Shown here: in pieces, positions 24,478 through 32,218 of the stretch
Layout: the number at the start of each line of letters is the position of its first letter
Position numbering within the stretch: the first letter of the stretch is position 1
Assembly: GCF_024753565.1 (NCBI RefSeq)
Contig: NZ_JANTPT010000006.1
Location: forward strand, 1 to 32,959
Origin: Mechercharimyces sp. CAU 1602
GTDB lineage: Bacteria; Bacillota; Bacilli; Thermoactinomycetales; JANTPT01
DNA: 32,959 nucleotides
Reading direction: 5' to 3'
Program-made: the position numbers and the translations under genes
Notes under the pieces: generated by a model
Told to the model about the DNA's origin: nothing
The model's input: only the letters and a program-made list of their open reading frames with translations
Database searches by the model: none

Positions 24478-24829
24478 TCAGATACTCACTGATCCATTTA
24501 TTAATCATCTCATTTTTTGACTCAGGAACATACTTAATTGCCTTATCAAATCTCTCCTTCAGAGTCTTGTCCAATCGTAGACCAATCTCAACCCTCTCTT
24601 CTTTAGCTATTCCTGGATTACGCTCCTTAGGAACCTCTTTCGCTCCATTTCTAATTTTCCTCTCCATTTCCTCACAAAACAAGTGGATTTGATATAGCAA
24701 AAATGTCGTTATATCCAAGCCTTTTAATAATAACGATTCCGAAAGAGCATGCTTGTCCCTTTCATGGATCCAGATCATCATCCTAGTTCTCTCAACTTCA
24801 CCTCTAAATCGATCTTTCTTCTCCTTCAC
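24470..24829 (-). CDS. Double ribbon-helix-helix protein
   Basis: A 119-residue protein with two possible ribbon-helix-helix units: RTRMMIWIHERDKHALSESL onwards (about residues 12-50) and VEIGLRLDKTLKERFDKAIK with SKNEMINKWISEYL (about 80-118). A tandem arrangement would bind DNA asymmetrically or as a pseudo-tetramer. I prefer the GTG at 24829, after GAGGTGAT; an ATG ten codons earlier (24859) is the alternative. It lies between the MerR-like gene and the structured region at 25003, so it may act on that region. Confidence 0.55.
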   Translation of the reverse strand: MKEKKDRFRGEVERTRMMIWIHERDKHALSESLLLKGLDITTFLLYQIHLFCEEMERKIRNGAKEVPKERNPGIAKEERVEIGLRLDKTLKERFDKAIKYVPESKNEMINKWISEYLKK

Positions 24830-24859
24830 AAAGATCACCTCTCTTCCACCTCCTCTCAT

Positions 24860-25281
24860 TGTACCCTTTTTAATAGATTGTGAACACGATTTAATGCACT
24901 GTAAATCTTAAGAGACCCTAGAGAGGCCATATGCCTTTTAGAACTCCTTACACAGCATCTCAGTTGACTCAAGAGGCATTGATAGATACAGAAGCCTTCC
25001 ATATTCTTAGATTCCTTGGAGGCACGCCGCAGGCATTCTTTTCAATCCTCCGCAGCACACGGAGGTTTTACCCTCCGCCTAATCTACCAACCTTTTCACG
25101 CTAAAAACAACGAGGTCACGGGTGCTCTTTCCACCCGTGACTCCCTTCCTCGAAGACGCGCGCGAAGGGTCTGACCCCGTAAATACAGAGAATATGATAG
25201 TCTCTAATCTCTTGATTCATTAAAAAATGAATCCTATAGTATACGTTTTATAGATACGTATACTATAGAAACGTACATTTC
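24860..25281. other. Short copy of the structured origin-like module
   Basis: No gene is visible. From 25003 this stretch repeats, in the same order, elements of 27313-28190. First is a 60-bp similar block (25004-25065) beginning TTCTTAGATTCCTTG. Next is hairpin GTCACGGGT/ACCCGTGAC (25115-25141), followed by CTCCCTTCCTCGAAG and a GCGCGCG run. Last is a palindrome pair ATAGTATACGT/ACGTATACTAT (about 25235-25265) joined to one iteron TATAGAAACGTACATT (25264-25279). The left arm of the second hairpin lacks seven bases present in the long copy. Confidence 0.75.
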
Positions 25282-25740
25282 TTAAGACCAATTCAGCAAC
25301 TCTGCCTCACTTTTTAATAAAGATTCTACCTCTAACACAATATCCGTGAACTTATCACACCCTTTATACATCGTCTCCTCGTCCCATTCTTCGGTCGTCT
25401 TAGCGACCTTTTTAGTGTAAAACACTGTATACGACTCTGATCTCTCGTCATTGATGACGCAAATAATATAGTATCCATCACTAGCTTTCACCAGAAAAAA
25501 GAGTACTTCTTTGACCCAATTAGGCTGTATTCGCATAGTAACAAGGGTTTCATTTAGCTTGGTGCTTTTTCCCCATTTACTTAACCCCTGAATAATCATC
25601 TCTTGATAATAACGTGCTTCTTTTTCTGTTACACAGGGAGCCTCTTCCTTTTGATTGCGCTGGATTTCTTCTACCAAATCAGGGTTATCCTTTAATGTCT
25701 TTAAAATTGCACGGAATAATTTATCTTCGGCTGTATTCAT
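25282..25740 (-). CDS. Unknown soluble protein
   Basis: A 152-residue protein with a helical N-terminus and central beta strands (WVKEVLFFLVKASDGYYIIC). No membrane segment or known motif. AAGGGAG precedes the ATG. It is the last of five leftward genes between the two copies of the structured module, and its stop is two bases from the short copy's iteron. Confidence 0.55.
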   Translation of the reverse strand: MNTAEDKLFRAILKTLKDNPDLVEEIQRNQKEEAPCVTEKEARYYQEMIIQGLSKWGKSTKLNETLVTMRIQPNWVKEVLFFLVKASDGYYIICVINDERSESYTVFYTKKVAKTTEEWDEETMYKGCDKFTDIVLEVESLLKSEAELLNWS

Positions 25741-25901
25741 ATACTCATCTCCCTTATCAAAAATTTATTTCCCATTTCTTCAGAAACCGCAGGTAATCCA
25801 TGTTGATGAAACACCTCTATAAGAGAGGTCATTACGAACCTTTTTTTGTTGTACATGTAGCAAAACACTCCTTTATGTTAAAATGATGGTGAGTATTTTT
25901 T

Positions 25902-26099
25902 TCAAGTGCGGGTTACCAGTGGACGCTGGTGAGCCGCCTTTTTTGCGTTGTCTAGGATAGCTTTCTGTTGATCTAGCGTTAGACGCTTCCATTCGTTGTA
26001 CTTCATTGCAAAACGGGGGCGAGGCATGGTCTCAGGTTGTATTGTCTGGAGCCATTCTTTCGGCCCCCGTTCTACATGATGATAAAACTCGTTTCTCAT
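25902..26099 (-). CDS. Unknown 65-residue basic protein
   Basis: Basic, with Trp and Pro residues (RGPKEWLQTIQPETMPRPRF). Its ATG overlaps the stop of the previous gene as ATGA, so the pair is translationally coupled. Function unknown. Confidence 0.5.
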   Translation of the reverse strand: MRNEFYHHVERGPKEWLQTIQPETMPRPRFAMKYNEWKRLTLDQQKAILDNAKKAAHQRPLVTRT

Positions 26100-26284
26100 T
26101 GGTTTCCCTCCTTAAATTGATGCAAATTGATGTAGACCATTAGCTCAGCTAATTCATATGCTTCATGCGGTGATTTCCCACGTTCCATAGCATCTAAATA
26201 TTGCTCTTCATAGTAATGACCAATGGCTTGCTCGTTGTAACCTTCGAGATGTTGAATAGCAAATCCGAAACCCATGTTAATCAC
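26096..26284 (-). CDS. Unknown 62-residue acidic protein
   Basis: Mostly helical, rich in Glu and Tyr (EEQYLDAMERGKSPHEAYEL). Excellent ribosome site AAAGGAGGTGATT before the ATG. A 36-bp palindrome lies 19 bases upstream of the start codon. Coupled by ATGA overlap to the next gene. Confidence 0.55.
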   Translation of the reverse strand: MINMGFGFAIQHLEGYNEQAIGHYYEEQYLDAMERGKSPHEAYELAELMVYINLHQFKEGNQ

Positions 26285-26302
26285 CTCCTTTCACCTTTAC
26301 CA

Positions 26303-26338
26303 CATCATAGTTATGTACATATGTACATAACTATGATG
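26303..26338. promoter_or_regulatory. 36-bp perfect palindrome, operator candidate 1
   Basis: The centre is TATGTACATATGTACATA; the palindrome extends 18 bases to each side as CATCATAGT and onward. The central 28 bases are identical to the element at 26829-26856. It lies between the 146-residue gene's stop and the 62-residue gene's ribosome site. It has no -10 as good as the second copy's. Confidence 0.75.
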
Positions 26339-26350
26339 CGGTTTTTCACC

Positions 26351-26791
26351 TTACACACCTGCAAGTTTCCTTTTCGCAATCCCCATTAGCTTTTCAAGTA
26401 GCGTTTTACTAAACAAACTATAATCAAACGGTGTATCCTCTTCCCCTTCCATTCGCTTTAGTTCCCCTATCTGCTTCTCAGTCAATGTAGTTTCAACACC
26501 TAAGTCCCAGAAATGAATGCATTGATAACTTTCATCAAAAACATTTTCAAAGACAACCTCGCACCTTTTAAAATCGACCACAACTATTCTCGCCTTCGAT
26601 CCGTGGACTGATGTAAACACATCTTTTTCTAGAAGATAAGCGTCTTCCTCTTCCTCTTCCTCTTCAAGTTCAAATTTCATGTGACGATCTGGATTAGTGA
26701 CATAATCATCATGGTCATAGTTGCAATCAAAACACCAGCCCTCATAATCGACTTTCTCTTTCTCCTTACCGCACATACAACACGTTACCAT
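26351..26791 (-). CDS. Unknown protein with N-terminal zinc ribbon
   Basis: A 146-residue protein: CCMC and CFDC (about residues 4-7 and 20-23) form a zinc ribbon, then a run of Glu (ELEEEEEEED), then a mixed alpha/beta domain. ATG follows AAAGGGAG. A promoter with a palindrome over its -35 lies directly upstream, so it is probably repressor-controlled. Not recognised. Confidence 0.6.
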   Translation of the reverse strand: MVTCCMCGKEKEKVDYEGWCFDCNYDHDDYVTNPDRHMKFELEEEEEEEDAYLLEKDVFTSVHGSKARIVVVDFKRCEVVFENVFDESYQCIHFWDLGVETTLTEKQIGELKRMEGEEDTPFDYSLFSKTLLEKLMGIAKRKLAGV

Positions 26792-26820
26792 CTAATCATC
26801 TCCCTTTCCTTGTTACCTTT

Positions 26821-26856
26821 ATTATATCATAGTTATGTACATATGTACATAACTAT
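26821..26856 (-). promoter_or_regulatory. Promoter with palindromic operator, copy 2
   Basis: On the minus strand TGTACA (26844-26849) and TATAAT (26821-26826) are 17 bp apart. The -35 lies inside a perfect 28-bp palindrome (26829-26856) with the centre TATGTACATATGTACATA. The same 28 bases occur at 26307-26334. A dimeric repressor shared by both sites is likely. Confidence 0.7.
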
Positions 26857-26877
26857 TTTTAAGTTTTTCTCTTTTCT

Positions 26878-27297
26878 TTACGCCTCAATCATAATCCATT
26901 TTTCGGTAACCAAGGGATCAAACCATTTCAGGGGTAAAGGTTCAGTAAAAGAGACAGGTTGAAAGATATACGAGTAAAAATATCCTTTGTCGTTGCCATC
27001 TGCTTCAACCCAACCAACTTCTTGACTCCATCGACCTAATAAATAAGGGTTTGGGTAAGCGAATATTACCGTTATATCCAAATCAATTTCATTGGGATCA
27101 TCTTCAATTTGTTTCCTACTCCATTTAGAGATCAAAACATCCATTTCACCCTTAGTGGCTTCTTTTGAAATATATTCAAAAACAATTTCCGAACCGCAAC
27201 CGCTATAAGTTTCAACATAAATATCAAGAAGGCTTTCTTGCTCTTCGTCAAGGCTTTGCCCTTCTAAGAGAACAATATACACAAATGGAATACACAT
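26878..27297 (-). CDS. Unknown protein
   Basis: A 139-residue protein with alternating strands and acidic helices (DEEQESLLDIYVETYSGCGS; later LDITVIFAYPNPYLLGRW). No motif recognised. A weak site (AGGGG) precedes the ATG by about ten bases. It starts right at the left edge of the structured non-coding region. Confidence 0.5.
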   Translation of the reverse strand: MCIPFVYIVLLEGQSLDEEQESLLDIYVETYSGCGSEIVFEYISKEATKGEMDVLISKWSRKQIEDDPNEIDLDITVIFAYPNPYLLGRWSQEVGWVEADGNDKGYFYSYIFQPVSFTEPLPLKWFDPLVTEKWIMIEA

Positions 27298-27488
27298 GTT
27301 TTCATTTCCCCTATCTTCTTAGATTCCTTGAGGCGCGCCGCAGGCAATCTTTTCACTTCTCCGAAGCGCACGGAGACCTTGCGGGCGGTTATACTATCCA
27401 AGCCGACGGGAGCCTTGAAGCCCTATCTTCCTGAGTCCCCGTCGGCACCGACGACACAACCAGCCCGCATGGTTCCGTCAAGGGTGGA

Positions 27489-27538
27489 GAAATAAATATT
27501 TTTGATGAAGAGAATACGAAATCAAAAATATTTATTTC
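27489..27538. repeat. 18-bp perfect A/T-rich inverted repeat
   Basis: GAAATAAATATTTTTGAT (27489-27506) is complementary to 27521-27538, with a 14-base loop. Outer arms TCAAGGG and CCCTTGA flank it on both sides. Confidence 0.85.
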
Positions 27539-27730
27539 GGAAAGCGTAGCGTCCCTTGAGCGTCTCCCTATTACCTCCGTCGGTTCTTAATAAATACCAC
27601 GTCACATAAACTTGCTCACTTACCTATTAAATGCCTAGAATCATCTCCGCTCCCTTGTAACTGCACGTTTACTCTCACTTTCTATTACCTCGCTAGCCTC
27701 TCAAGTTCCTCTCATGTAACTACTTAGATA

Positions 27731-27843
27731 CTCCCACGTGACTATTACCTCCTATGCCCATTAGTACCTCTCACTTATCTACTTCGGTTGCTCTCACGTA
27801 ACTACTACCTCCCATGCCCATTAGTACCTCTCACTTATCTACT
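27731..27843. repeat. 60-bp degenerate tandem repeat
   Basis: 27731-27783 and 27791-27843 match at nearly all positions with an exact 60-bp period (core CCCATTAGTACCTCTCACTT). Weaker relatives such as CTCTCATGTAACTACT extend left to about 27640. The strand bias is strong: pyrimidine-rich on the plus strand. Confidence 0.8.
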
Positions 27844-27879
27844 ACCTTCTTTTTAAATACACACATAACATATACATAA

Positions 27880-27997
27880 GCCCCACCCGCGCGCCCCGTC
27901 CCCAACCCTACGTTAGTAAGTTGGCGGTCGAGGAAGGGAGTCACGGGGATTCTTTCCCCCCGTGACTCCCTTCCTCGAAGGGGCGCGCGGGTGGGGC
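27880..27997. repeat. Nested 18-bp and 20-bp inverted repeats
   Basis: The outer arms GCCCCACCCGCGCGCCCC (27880-27897) and 27980-27997 are perfect complements. Within them CGAGGAAGGGAGTCACGGGG (27929-27948) pairs perfectly with 27958-27977 around a 9-base loop ATTCTTTCC. The outer arms and the inner stem are separated by 31 bases on the left and two on the right, so the whole can fold into one long extruded structure. Confidence 0.9.
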
Positions 27998-28093
27998 CGC
28001 TCCTCTAACTATAACAAAACATTGATATATTAGTCTTTTAAAGGTATTATGAAAGAAAGAATAACTAAGGATTAACATTCATATATTAGTTTG

Positions 28094-28187
28094 AATGTAC
28101 GTTTCATAGAAACGTACATTATAGAAACGTACACTAAATAGTATCGAAACGTACATTATAGAAACGTACATTATAGAAACGTACATT
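28094..28187. repeat. 15-bp iterons upstream of the Replic_Relax gene
   Basis: GAAACGTACATT or a near copy occurs at 28109, 28124, 28146, 28161 and 28176 (15-bp spacing with one 22-bp step), with one inverted copy at 28094-28105. The inverted and first direct copies form ATGTACGTTTC-ATA-GAAACGTACAT. A weak plus-strand promoter, TTGAAT (28091-28096) and TACATT, overlaps them, so the protein that binds here may control the gene at 28205. Confidence 0.9.
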
Positions 28188-28204
28188 GTATTGGGGGAAT
28201 TATA

Positions 28205-29137
28205 ATGAACAAATTCAGCAACATCCTTCCAAAATGGGAAATGTCAGACTCGAAGTGGACAATTGAAATGTTATTGGGTATGGAAAAAAATCCTTTTAAA
28301 TTTTCTCTTCAATCGCGGGATTTAGATATACTTCAATTTTTATTGGAGCATCGCTTTCTAACAACCCATCAGATTTCCATTTTACTTTTCCCTGATGGAA
28401 TCCACGGGTTGCGTTCAACACAGAGAAGAATGAAAACTTTGTATAATGTCGGATTAGTCATGAAAGTGCGTCCACGTGATGGAGACCCTGGAAGCAAGCC
28501 AAACATCTTTGGTCTAACCCATCTAGGAAAGGATCTGTTGATTCGAAGTAGCAGAGTTCATTCAGACGAAGCAGCAGCAGTTTTTTATTCGCTTGAGGAA
28601 AACATAATTGAATTTAGTTACATGCTACATGACTTGCATTTAAACGAATTTTGTTTAGAAATATTCAAAGAGGCTAATAATCGCAAGCTGTCTTTTGAAT
28701 GGTTACCTACTAAACTTTGTAGACAACACGTGAAACTCCCCAATGGCAAATACCGTGTGGTCGAGCCGGATGCTATATTTATTTTTACTACAGATCAGGG
28801 ACAGAAGGTTCTCCATGTCGAGTATGAGCGGTCAGCAGATCCAAGACGATTCAGAGAAAAGATTACAAGATGGAAGCTCTATCGCAGGCAGCAAACATGG
28901 AAAGAGAAATACGATACCGAGCCATTCATTTGTGTTGTGGGAGATCGTGAAAGTTGGGAGACAGGAGGAAGGAAAAGAAGAGTTGTTCGTTCAATCGACC
29001 CTTTACGGAAAATCGCATACGGAGAAGCATTTAATAAGATTGCTTTTCTACCTGTCGACGAAGTAGAGGATCAAACATGGAACTGCTTGCCTTACCCCGA
29101 TAATAGCCTTTCACTATGGGATCAGCTTGAATTGTAA
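28205..29137 (+). CDS. Replication-relaxation family protein (Replic_Relax)
   Basis: A 310-residue protein. Residues about 35-95 form a winged helix (DLDILQFLLEHRFLTTHQIS, then RSTQRRMKTLYNVGLV). The C-terminal half has PDAIFIF, then VLHVEYERS and a helix with KITRWKLYRRQQ, an arrangement like a PD-(D/E)xK nuclease core. Replic_Relax proteins are common on Gram-positive plasmids and are thought to act in replication or transfer initiation. ATG follows GGGGGAATTATA. Iterons and long inverted repeats lie directly upstream, so this is the best candidate for the protein that acts on that region. No other relaxase is visible in the window. Confidence 0.7.
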   Translation: MNKFSNILPKWEMSDSKWTIEMLLGMEKNPFKFSLQSRDLDILQFLLEHRFLTTHQISILLFPDGIHGLRSTQRRMKTLYNVGLVMKVRPRDGDPGSKPNIFGLTHLGKDLLIRSSRVHSDEAAAVFYSLEENIIEFSYMLHDLHLNEFCLEIFKEANNRKLSFEWLPTKLCRQHVKLPNGKYRVVEPDAIFIFTTDQGQKVLHVEYERSADPRRFREKITRWKLYRRQQTWKEKYDTEPFICVVGDRESWETGGRKRRVVRSIDPLRKIAYGEAFNKIAFLPVDEVEDQTWNCLPYPDNSLSLWDQLEL

Positions 29138-29166
29138 AAAGAGGACCACTAGGTGGTCCTCTTTTT
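29136..29166. terminator. Bidirectional terminator between convergent genes
   Basis: AAAAAGAGGACCAC and its complement pair over 14 bases around TAG. It ends both the plus-strand gene at 28205 and the minus-strand coupling-protein gene. Confidence 0.9.
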
Positions 29167-32100
29167 ATGCAGATTCATTTTTCGGTTGGCGGAGCTTCTG
29201 GCGAATAATCTCAGGTTGACTCTTAATAGTCTCACCTGCTGCTTTCCTCTCTTGAATTTCCTTGTCTGCTTCCAATAATAATGGTATTGCTTTTTCGTAT
29301 GAAATTCCTATCTTCTCTACTATTTCCTCCACCTTCTGTGGTTTAACAGTTCCAATTTTCGGCCACTCTTTTTTAACGTCACTTTCACTCTTACTTTCTT
29401 CGACCTCATCTTTTGGATCCCATTTTGATTGCAAAAACTTTCTTAGGTTTCGATCCGTTTCTCTAGTAGTTTTCCCATCCATAGCATTCATGAATTCATT
29501 TAAGTATATTTTTGCTTCAAGATATGGAATACCCATATCTTGAATAATCCCTCTTACCTTATTTGCACTCAGGGAACCAATCGCAGGATAAACTTCCTTC
29601 TTATTTTCTTCTTTTACTTCAGTTGTCTCACTATCAATTTGAGAGGAAATTCCTTTTAATTCTCTTATTTTTGTTTCTTTTGGGTTTACTTTTTTAGCAG
29701 TTTCATCTTTCTTATTGTTCACCCCTAGCTTACTTTGCTCTTCAGGGGTTAATTCAGGTATCTTCACTTCATGTAATTGGATATCTTTTCTTTCAGGCCA
29801 CGGATGATGATTTCTCCATCCGGGATTTTCTTTGTCCTTAATCGTTTGAGCGATAAAGGCTTCTTTTACTTCACCGTTTACAGTTAACCTACAAACAGCA
29901 TGGAATCTCTTCATTTGAAGAATATCGTCCGTCCCAATCCGTACTCTGTCTTGGTCCTCATCACGCAAACCAATGAAATTACTGTAAAGTTGAGCAAAAG
30001 ACTTCGCCCAAGCATCTGCTTCATCCATATCATTGTTTCGGAATATAACTTTATGTCCAAATAGCTGTTTGAACACCTTCTGTAAATTCGGATCCTCAAT
30101 GGATGAAAGGCTAAGTGTGGCTCCCGTTGTACGGGCTCCATATTTCCTAGATTCCTGCAAGATTTCCTTGAGAGCATCGTTTGCGTATCCGTGCATCTCG
30201 TCCAAAAATAGATTCACTTGAACCCGTTCTTCTTGAGGAATGTCAGCTTGTGAGGAAATAGCCTGAAATAGAAGACTCATCAGCATATTACACATGAGCA
30301 TACTGGTCTCTTGGCCAACTTCATTCTTACCCGTATACAAGATGATAGCAGCCTTTTCTTCTCTAATGATTTTCCGTAAAGTAAGCGGCGACGGATGACA
30401 GAGAATCTTTTCTACTCGTTCGCTGGCTAAGAGAGTATTGTATTTATTGAGAATCGGAGCCACCTTATTAACGTAAGTGTTATGTGACTCTCTAAGGTTT
30501 GAAAATTGTGTCGTCCAATACTTCTTAATACTGCTACCATCCGGTAGATCATTCATTACGCTCTCTCGAAAATCATCATCGACTAACATATCACGCATGT
30601 GCCGAAAATCAATAACAGGTATGGCACGCTTCCATCGATCATGAGTATCACGAACTTTTCTTAGAGCCAGAAAACTCTGTTGAAGAAAATCCCCTGACTG
30701 ATCCCCGACAGCAGATCTCCCGTAAGCTGTTCTAAACGAAGATAGGAGGTTCCCTGATAAAGTATCTGCCTGAACCCCATCGTCTGCAAGAACGTTTAAT
30801 CCATAATCACTGGGACGAGATAAATCAATCACATAAGTTTTCTTATCAGGAGGAATTCGATCCAAGAAGGCTTCGGCATCACCTCGGTCATGGATCACGA
30901 TCACAGAGGATTGCTCTGGATCTTTTAAAACTGGAGCAGCATAATCCGTCATAGCCTTCGTCTTCCCCGATCCATGGAGACCAATAAACAACATATTTAA
31001 ATATCGATCTATTTCTAGAATAGAAATGGGCTTTCCATTCTCTGCAATCATGAAAGAATCAGCTTTATTGTCAGGAATACCCGTTGGTAGAGGAACACGT
31101 CGAGAAGCAGATCGTTCTAACCCCGATACCCTCAAACGCATAGACGGCAACTGCAACAAAGTAGCAAGATGGAACGAAGATAATTTAACTTTTGGACCTA
31201 ATAAAATCGAAGGCATTGCCGCTTCCATCCACCAGCGCCACCAAAACCGCTTCATTGCGGATCGCAGCAACCAATTAGGAAGTAATTCAGGAATCAATCT
31301 GTTTTCTGACGAAGCCTCGGCCATGGATCCAATAACAGACTGTCTAGCCTCTTTTGATACAGAAACAATCCGAACTTCGCATTTAAATAATCCTTTTCCT
31401 CGATTCTCAAAACTCGCCTTTAGCTCCTTCTGTCGCCCCATACCTAATCCGCTACCCGAATCCCCTTCCTCTTCTTGGTTGTATTTCATTTCGAATTCAT
31501 CATGCAATTTAATCAATTTATTCTGTCTATGAAGTGATAAAGGTGTCATCACAACTTGGAACTTCACATCCTCTTCTATGTTATCCAGCGAAGCAAAGAA
31601 TGCCTCAGATATTGATTTCTGATAGTTTTTTAAGCTCTGCAAAGGATAAATCCAATCTCGCTGTAGACGTAGTTGCAAATACTCTTTCGGCACAGGTTCA
31701 TTTTTTCTCCGCTCGATAGTCTCAAATCGGATATTCTGATACACAGACTGCAAACTACTACATATTTGATCCAAGATCGGTCCCGGTGCTGAAAGATGAA
31801 TATACTTCTGTCCACTTCGTTGTCCTTGTTCCCAAACGAAATGATGAAAGCCTGTAAACCATCCTGTAAGAGGAAATCTTGTAAGAAGCATCCCATTAAC
31901 AGAATCAATAAACTTCGCGACTTCGAACGGATCTGTCGTATCATCCCTACTCAATATGACTTTTCTTGTTTCGATGATCGAATAACGATGCAAGTAAAAA
32001 TAAAATTGAAACCCTACCATCAAAATCCATATAAAGAAAGGAATGGCGAGAAGAACAGCTAACCCAATGAGAATAGTATCCAAATTAATCATAAAGCTTT

Positions 32101-32218
32101 CCCACAAACCAAAAAAAACATAGTTATATTTATTCCAAAACGACCAAAATAACCCGATAACTGCTACTAGTAATACCAATATACCTTCAATTTGACCATT
32201 TTTAGCTGATTTGCTCAT
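29165..32218 (-). CDS. VirD4/TraG-type coupling ATPase
   Basis: A 1017-residue type IV coupling protein that would deliver the DNA-relaxase complex to the transfer channel. Two or three N-terminal transmembrane helices lie at about 12-75. Walker A is GLHGSGKTKAM (about residues 411-421); Walker B is NLFLDEMHGYA (about 668-678). A C-terminal extension carries two similar modules, YPAIGSLSANKVRGI onwards (about 874) and WPKIGTVKPQKVEEI onwards (about 949). The ATG at 32218 follows AAGGAG and overlaps the previous stop as ATGA. It is encoded away from the main transfer operon. Confidence 0.85.
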   Translation of the reverse strand: MSKSAKNGQIEGILVLLVAVIGLFWSFWNKYNYVFFGLWESFMINLDTILIGLAVLLAIPFFIWILMVGFQFYFYLHRYSIIETRKVILSRDDTTDPFEVAKFIDSVNGMLLTRFPLTGWFTGFHHFVWEQGQRSGQKYIHLSAPGPILDQICSSLQSVYQNIRFETIERRKNEPVPKEYLQLRLQRDWIYPLQSLKNYQKSISEAFFASLDNIEEDVKFQVVMTPLSLHRQNKLIKLHDEFEMKYNQEEEGDSGSGLGMGRQKELKASFENRGKGLFKCEVRIVSVSKEARQSVIGSMAEASSENRLIPELLPNWLLRSAMKRFWWRWWMEAAMPSILLGPKVKLSSFHLATLLQLPSMRLRVSGLERSASRRVPLPTGIPDNKADSFMIAENGKPISILEIDRYLNMLFIGLHGSGKTKAMTDYAAPVLKDPEQSSVIVIHDRGDAEAFLDRIPPDKKTYVIDLSRPSDYGLNVLADDGVQADTLSGNLLSSFRTAYGRSAVGDQSGDFLQQSFLALRKVRDTHDRWKRAIPVIDFRHMRDMLVDDDFRESVMNDLPDGSSIKKYWTTQFSNLRESHNTYVNKVAPILNKYNTLLASERVEKILCHPSPLTLRKIIREEKAAIILYTGKNEVGQETSMLMCNMLMSLLFQAISSQADIPQEERVQVNLFLDEMHGYANDALKEILQESRKYGARTTGATLSLSSIEDPNLQKVFKQLFGHKVIFRNNDMDEADAWAKSFAQLYSNFIGLRDEDQDRVRIGTDDILQMKRFHAVCRLTVNGEVKEAFIAQTIKDKENPGWRNHHPWPERKDIQLHEVKIPELTPEEQSKLGVNNKKDETAKKVNPKETKIRELKGISSQIDSETTEVKEENKKEVYPAIGSLSANKVRGIIQDMGIPYLEAKIYLNEFMNAMDGKTTRETDRNLRKFLQSKWDPKDEVEESKSESDVKKEWPKIGTVKPQKVEEIVEKIGISYEKAIPLLLEADKEIQERKAAGETIKSQPEIIRQKLRQPKNESA

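Larger units (their letters stand above)
27298..28204. other. Structured non-coding region, probable oriT or origin
   Basis: About 900 bases without a gene, full of inverted repeats. Shared block 27316-27378 begins TTCTTAGATTCCTTG and includes hairpin TCTCCG/CGGAGA. CCGACGGG (about 27402-27409) pairs with CCCGTCGG (about 27438-27445). TGCGGGC (about 27380) pairs with GCCCGCA (about 27464). An 18-bp inverted repeat lies at 27489-27538, 60-bp tandem repeats at 27731-27843, a nested inverted repeat at 27880-27997, and iterons at 28094-28187. The Replic_Relax gene follows directly. This density and position point to an origin of transfer or replication. Confidence 0.65.

Noticed and set aside
26303-26338. 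Palindrome as a minus-strand terminator
   Set aside because: No T-run follows on the minus strand, and the identical element at 26829 overlaps a promoter; operator is the better reading. On the plus strand TTTTT follows, but no plus-strand gene lies upstream.
27165-27434. 89-codon plus-strand frame
   Set aside because: It overlaps the minus-strand gene at 26878-27297 and runs into the hairpin block; no ribosome site.
31026-31532. 168-codon plus-strand frame
   Set aside because: Entirely inside the coupling ATPase gene on the other strand, without a ribosome site.
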